Assembly: GCA_025927435.1 (NCBI GenBank)
Contig: JAICLM010000074.1
Span: forward strand, 1 to 9,284
Origin: Thermoleophilia bacterium
GTDB lineage: Bacteria; Actinomycetota; Thermoleophilia; Gaiellales; Gaiellaceae
Length of the DNA: 9,284 nucleotides
Direction of reading: 5' to 3'
Below the pieces are notes generated by a model. It searched no databases and was not told the origin of the DNA. It was given only the letters and a program-made list of their open reading frames with translations. The position numbers were made by a program, and so were the translations under genes. This document shows positions 6,192 through 9,284 of this stretch, piece after piece (the stretch's first letter is position 1; each line of letters starts with the position of its first letter).

Positions 6192-6473
6192 GTGCCGATC
6201 TACGAGTACCGCTGCCCGAACGGACATCACTTCGAGCGGTTCCAGGCGATGACGGCTCCGGCGCCGGAGGCGTGCGACGAGTGCGGCGCCTCTCCCGTCG
6301 AGCTCGTCCTCTATCCGGTCGCTATCCACTACAAGGGGTCGGGCTTCTACACGACCGACTACGGCAAGGGGAAGGCCGCGAAGAAGGAAGGCGACGGCGG
6401 CTCGTCGGGGGGCGAGAGCGGGAAGACCGACTCGAAGCCGGTCGAGAAGAAAGCCGCCGCCGGCAGCGACTAG
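6192..6473 (+). CDS. FmdB-family zinc-ribbon protein
   Basis: This 93-residue protein opens with PIYEYRCPNGHHFERFQ, the hallmark N-terminus of the FmdB/CxxC_CXXC_SSSS regulatory-protein family. A knuckle of Cys8 with His12 or His13 is paired with CDECG (Cys28, Cys31), consistent with binding one zinc ion. Many relatives have CxxCG in the first knuckle, so CPNGH is a Cys/His variant. YKGSGFYTTDYG (near residues 48-59) is the usual end of the conserved domain. The last 30 or so residues are a low-complexity Lys/Glu/Ser/Gly tail, probably disordered. The GTG start at 6192 is 32 bases after the preceding stop and lacks a clear ribosome binding site; TACCGT at 6178-6183 could be a -10 box for a nearly leaderless mRNA. 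The family's function is poorly known; a regulatory role in amide metabolism was proposed for the founding member. Confidence 0.9.
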   Translation: MPIYEYRCPNGHHFERFQAMTAPAPEACDECGASPVELVLYPVAIHYKGSGFYTTDYGKGKAAKKEGDGGSSGGESGKTDSKPVEKKAAAGSD

Positions 6474-6483
6474 CCTCGATCTC

Positions 6484-6516
6484 CACGTCGTTTCTTTACG
6501 TCGCTCGTCGAGAATG
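6484..6516 (+). promoter_or_regulatory. Conserved upstream block B, before the second large membrane protein
   Basis: This is the counterpart of the block at 4477-4509, identical at 26 of 33 positions. It begins ten bases after the FmdB stop and ends in an ATG (6514) that is out of frame with the downstream gene. That ATG opens a 14-codon frame closed by TAG at 6556-6558, overlapping the start of the real gene at 6525. Retention of the block after gene duplication suggests a promoter or leader with a shared signal. Confidence 0.45.
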
Positions 6517-6524
6517 CGGCACCG

Positions 6525-8114
6525 ATGGTCCGGCGGGCCTGCCTTCTCCCTCTCCTAGCGGTTGTCGTCGCAGCCGCGATCGCGCTCGCGGCGCCGGGGC
6601 CGGCCGCGGCGCGCCAGACGCCGCCCGGCGCCCCGTTCCACGTCTACGTCCTCGACCAGATCGACCACGCGACGTTCGAGGCGCTCGCGCACCGGGGAGC
6701 CGTCGGGCTCCTGCGTCCGGGCTACGGCCCGACGGCGAACCGCCGCCGCGCGCTGGCGGAGCTCGTGCGCGGAGCGGAGGTGAATGCGCGGCTCGGCGGC
6801 GTCCCGAGCGGCAAGCCGCTGATCAACGCGAGCAAGGCTCACGTCTTCCCGAACTGCCACCTGTGCATCGTCGTCAAGCTGCCGCCGCGCGGCCGCCCAC
6901 TGCCGAACCACCGGCTCTACCGGATTGCCGTGATCGGCCGCGGCTTCCACGGACTACTCATCTCGCCGACGACGCGCATCCCGGGACTCGTCTCGATCGT
7001 CGAGGTCGCGCCGACGGCGCTCGGCCACGCGCGCGGCGGCCTTTCATGGACGCCTTCGCGCGGCTCGGTCGGCCATCTCGACCATCTGCGGGCGCAGATC
7101 CACGGCGAGGAGCGGCTGAAGTACGCGTGCATCTTCATCGTCGCCGGGCTCGTGATCCTGCTCGCCCTGCTCGGCTGGAGCGTCGCGGCGCGCACCGCCA
7201 TCCCCGCGGCGCTGCTCGCCAATCTCGTCGTGGGCGCGCTCCACGTCTCGAACGAGATCGGGATCGTCGCGCTGTTCACGACCGTGAGCGTGGCCGGCGC
7301 TCTGTGTCTTGCCCGCGTCTGCCGGGACGACCTCGCGCTGCTCGGGCTGATCGTCCTCGTCCTGCTCGCATATCTGATCGTGTTCGTGGTACGACCCGAG
7401 TTGGCCGCGGTGACGCCGCTCGGCCCCGACCAGAACCTGCGCTTCTGGGGGATCGGCGACCAGATCGGGACGCTCCTGTTCGCCCCGCTTCTGGCAGGGG
7501 CGGTGATCGCGCGGCAGCGGCTCGGCTGGGTGGGCTTCGTGGCCTTCTCCCTTCTCGCGCTCTTCGTCATGACCGACAACCGGCTCGGAGCGAACGGCGG
7601 TGGCGCGATCGGGCTCGGCATCGCGCTGGCCGTGCTCGCCGCGCGCTTCTCGCGACGCGGCCGGCTCGCGCTGGTCGGGGCGGTGACCACCTCCGCGGCG
7701 ATTGTGCTCGGGATCGTCCAGCACGGCCTGGCCTCGCCGGGCCCGAACCACCTGCGCAGCGCGTTCACCAGCGGGATCGGGGGCTTCCTCGACGTCGCTG
7801 CGCACCGAGTGCCGCTCGTCTATGCACCCGCCGTGCACGACTGGCCGCTGACGCTCCCGCTCGCCGTCCTGCTCGTCGTTAGCGGCGTGCTCGCGTTCCG
7901 GGTGACGCGGGCGCGGGCGGCGCGCGACCTCCTGGTCGGGCTGACGAGCGGCTTGATCGCCTCGCTGGTCGTGAACGATGCGACGGGATTCATGCTCGCG
8001 GGCGGCATCGCCTGCGCGTGCGCGGTCGCGCGCTTCACGCCGAGCGGTGCGCCGATCCGTTTGTCCGCGCTCGCGAGGCTCCGCGCGGCGACGGCCGAGT
8101 CGCCGCCGAGCTAG
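6525..8114 (+). CDS. Polytopic membrane protein with exported alkaline-phosphatase-like domain, paralogue B
   Basis: This 529-residue protein is a clear duplicate of the protein at 4519-6159. From RGAVGLLRPGYG to VAPTAL I count 91 identical residues in 111 gap-free positions; the membrane region is less conserved. A signal peptide ends near AAAR (residue 30). The exported domain keeps the first Asp (Asp44 in YVLDQ), the GPTANRRRALAELVRG segment, the CHLC pair (111-114) and PGLVSIVEVAPTAL. In this last motif the Asp of paralogue A is replaced by Glu, and one of the two adjacent Thr (PTT) is now Ala. The membrane domain keeps RFWGIGDQ, MTDNRLGANGGGAI and PGPNHLRSAF, with about 11 helices. The C-terminal tail is shorter and lacks the Pro-rich repeat. 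Start ATG 6525 fits the signal peptide. Its stop overlaps that of the convergent gene as CTAG (8111-8114). The biochemical role is unknown. Confidence 0.85.
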   Translation: MVRRACLLPLLAVVVAAAIALAAPGPAAARQTPPGAPFHVYVLDQIDHATFEALAHRGAVGLLRPGYGPTANRRRALAELVRGAEVNARLGGVPSGKPLINASKAHVFPNCHLCIVVKLPPRGRPLPNHRLYRIAVIGRGFHGLLISPTTRIPGLVSIVEVAPTALGHARGGLSWTPSRGSVGHLDHLRAQIHGEERLKYACIFIVAGLVILLALLGWSVAARTAIPAALLANLVVGALHVSNEIGIVALFTTVSVAGALCLARVCRDDLALLGLIVLVLLAYLIVFVVRPELAAVTPLGPDQNLRFWGIGDQIGTLLFAPLLAGAVIARQRLGWVGFVAFSLLALFVMTDNRLGANGGGAIGLGIALAVLAARFSRRGRLALVGAVTTSAAIVLGIVQHGLASPGPNHLRSAFTSGIGGFLDVAAHRVPLVYAPAVHDWPLTLPLAVLLVVSGVLAFRVTRARAARDLLVGLTSGLIASLVVNDATGFMLAGGIACACAVARFTPSGAPIRLSALARLRAATAESPPS

Positions 8115-8536
8115 CGGTAGCGCGGACCCAGCCGCACACCGAGCAGGCGTCCGACCCGAGCGAGGAACCGCCGCGCGAGCACTGGCTTCTGTGGGGTGCC
8201 GAGGACTTTGAAGTCGAACGAGAATCCGCAGGCCGCGTGGCCGGGTGTGCGTGCGCGCGCGAGGACGGTGCCGTTGGTGCTGCGGAATTCAAAGGTGACG
8301 GGCGGCCGGTAACGGATCAGGGGGCAGTGGTAGATCCCGATCCGCGGTGCGGTCGGCAGCGCGTCGAACCAGCGGCGGATCTTTGCGACCTTCGCCGGAT
8401 CGCTGACGTGACGCGAGGGGCCGCGCGTTATGTGGACGTCGATCGACCGCACGCCCGTCGGAATCCTGGTGGCGGGATGGCCGACGAGCGCGAGCGCGGC
8501 CGCGAGCGACAGCACCATGTGAGCGAGCGTGGCCAT
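8111..8536 (-). CDS. Small exported protein of unknown function
   Basis: The 141-residue product begins with a hydrophobic segment (MVLSLAAALALVG, residues 7-19) that looks like a short signal peptide or anchor with little positive charge before it. The mature part is a compact domain. SIDVHITRG is a first strand, DPAKVAKIRRWFDALP (46-61) looks like a helix, and IGIYHCPLIRYRPPVTFEFRS (from 66) and HAACGFSFDF carry the only two cysteines, Cys71 and Cys103, which could form a disulfide outside the cell. The YHCP plus later Cys pattern recalls small secreted actinobacterial proteins with no assigned role, but I cannot name a family. ATG 8536 was chosen; ATG 8518 is a possible alternative start. 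It lies 43 bases downstream of the LCP gene in the same direction and may share its transcript. Its stop interlocks with the convergent membrane-protein gene. Confidence 0.75.
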   Translation of the reverse strand: MATLAHMVLSLAAALALVGHPATRIPTGVRSIDVHITRGPSRHVSDPAKVAKIRRWFDALPTAPRIGIYHCPLIRYRPPVTFEFRSTNGTVLARARTPGHAACGFSFDFKVLGTPQKPVLARRFLARVGRLLGVRLGPRYR

Positions 8537-8579
8537 CCCGGCGTAGATACGGCACCGCCTGTCCCGGCGTCACGCCGAG

Positions 8580-9284
8580 CTACTTGCCTAAGCCGCCGTT
8601 CCCGACGACGCAGCCGGGCGCAAAGGGGCTGCCCCTCGGCGGTCGCTGCGGCGCCGACCGGCCGAGCACGGTGTCGATCACCCGGATGTTCTCCGCGCTG
8701 CCGATGATCACGTCGCCGAGCGAGTTCGTGATGTTCGTCCCGCCGAGCCGGCAGTGGACCGCGTTGCCCGCCCTGAACTTCACCCAGGCGAGCTGCATGA
8801 GCTTCCAGGTGGAGAGATCGGTCGCGATCGGCTTCAGCAGCGAACTGCCGCTGAACGGAAGGGAGAAGAACCGCGTCGGGCTCGACAGCTTGGCCAGCGT
8901 CGCCTGCTGGACGAGCTGCTGGTTGTGCTGGCGGTCGAAGTCCGTCCAGGACTGATCGAGCTGGTTCTCGCGGATGCGGGAGAAGATCAGCGCCTGGTGT
9001 CCGTCCATGTGCGTCGGCCCCTTGTGGAAGCGCCAGCCCTGCCACTTGAGGCACCGTGACTGCGTCGGGTACGGGCAGTCGAAGCGGTTCGAGAGGATGT
9101 TCTCCGGCACGTTCACCGTGATCCCGCCGACGGCGTCGATCAGCTTCTCGAACTGGTTGAAGTCGACGATCACGACGTGGTTGATCGGCAATGACTTGCC
9201 GATGAGCGCGTCGATCGTCCGCACTGCAAGCTCGGGCCCGCCGAATTGCATGGCCGCGTTGATCTTCTGCTGGCCGTGGCCGGG
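8580..9284 (-). CDS. LytR-CpsA-Psr (LCP) family cell-wall ligase (5' end outside window)
   Basis: The visible 234 residues are the C-terminal part of an LCP domain; the start and membrane anchor lie beyond 9284. LCP enzymes attach teichoic acid, arabinogalactan or capsule chains to peptidoglycan from polyprenyl-phosphate carriers on the outer face of the membrane. Recognisable parts are GHGQQKINAAMQFGGPELA at the window edge, INHVVIVDFNQFEKLIDAVGGITVNVP, and HQALIFSRIRE with DFDRQHNQQ. The last two supply the conserved arginines that bind the carrier diphosphate. The ALIFSR stretch matches the usual AL-x-(Y/F)-(V/S)R core. An extra stretch with two cysteines (FDCPYPTQSRC) sits before the GHQAL motif, and a third Cys lies near the C-terminus (GCVVGNGG). 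The frame from 9251 onward contains an ATG, but conserved residues continue upstream of it, so it is not the start. Confidence 0.92.
   Translation of the reverse strand, partial: PGHGQQKINAAMQFGGPELAVRTIDALIGKSLPINHVVIVDFNQFEKLIDAVGGITVNVPENILSNRFDCPYPTQSRCLKWQGWRFHKGPTHMDGHQALIFSRIRENQLDQSWTDFDRQHNQQLVQQATLAKLSSPTRFFSLPFSGSSLLKPIATDLSTWKLMQLAWVKFRAGNAVHCRLGGTNITNSLGDVIIGSAENIRVIDTVLGRSAPQRPPRGSPFAPGCVVGNGGLGK

Noticed and set aside
6272..7882. A 536-codon plus-strand frame over the second membrane protein
   Set aside because: It is compositionally a shadow (Arg/Ala/Pro-rich), and fragments mirror the paralogue in the wrong frame.
8565..8577. Small inverted repeat (CGGCG-TCA-CGCCG) just after the LCP stop, as a possible terminator
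   Set aside because: The stem is only five pairs with a 3-nt loop and there is no T-run on either strand; such repeats are common by chance at this GC content.
1..9284. CRISPR arrays, insertion sequences, tRNA genes, integrase or attachment sites
   Set aside because: No regularly spaced short repeats, transposase motifs, terminal inverted repeats or tRNA-like cloverleaf were seen by eye.

Overview
The window is very GC-rich, densely packed bacterial DNA with almost no intergenic space. Many starts are GTG or TTG, and several neighbouring genes overlap by a GTGA or CTAG tetranucleotide. A LytR-CpsA-Psr (LCP) cell-wall ligase and the codon usage suggest a high-GC Gram-positive, probably an actinobacterium. 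A deep lineage such as Thermoleophilia would fit, but that is inference from style and not from a marker gene. There is no sign of mobile DNA, CRISPR, tRNA or rRNA, and no gene-free stretch over 300 bases.

Left part (2-1677, + strand): an ABC-2 type exporter made of an ATPase (5' end outside the window) and its permease, overlapping by GTGA. It converges on a minus-strand operon (4248 down to 1642) reading PfkB-family sugar kinase, GNAT acetyltransferase, second GNAT acetyltransferase, pseudouridine-5'-phosphate glycosidase (psuG). All three junctions in this operon are 4-nt GTGA overlaps, so the four genes are almost certainly co-transcribed and translationally coupled. The kinase/glycosidase pair is the classical pseudouridine breakdown module: the kinase makes pseudouridine 5'-phosphate, and PsuG splits it to uracil and ribose 5-phosphate. 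The two tandemly duplicated GNAT genes between them are not part of the known pathway.

Middle and right (4263-8114, + strand): a 70-residue putative membrane protein starts only 14 bp from the kinase start on the other strand. It is followed by two large paralogous polytopic membrane proteins (546 and 529 residues) with a small FmdB-type zinc-ribbon protein between them. Each large protein has a signal peptide, an exported domain that looks like a shortened alkaline-phosphatase-superfamily fold, and about 11 membrane helices. Their function is unknown. A nearly identical block of about 33 bp precedes both copies, so the duplication included the control region.

Right end (minus strand): a small exported protein of unknown function whose stop codon interlocks with that of the second membrane protein (CTAG), and an LCP-family protein running off the window. 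Exported proteins with probable cell-envelope roles thus dominate 4.3-9.3 kb. The best candidates for something undescribed are the duplicated phosphatase-like membrane proteins and the GNAT pair inside the pseudouridine operon.
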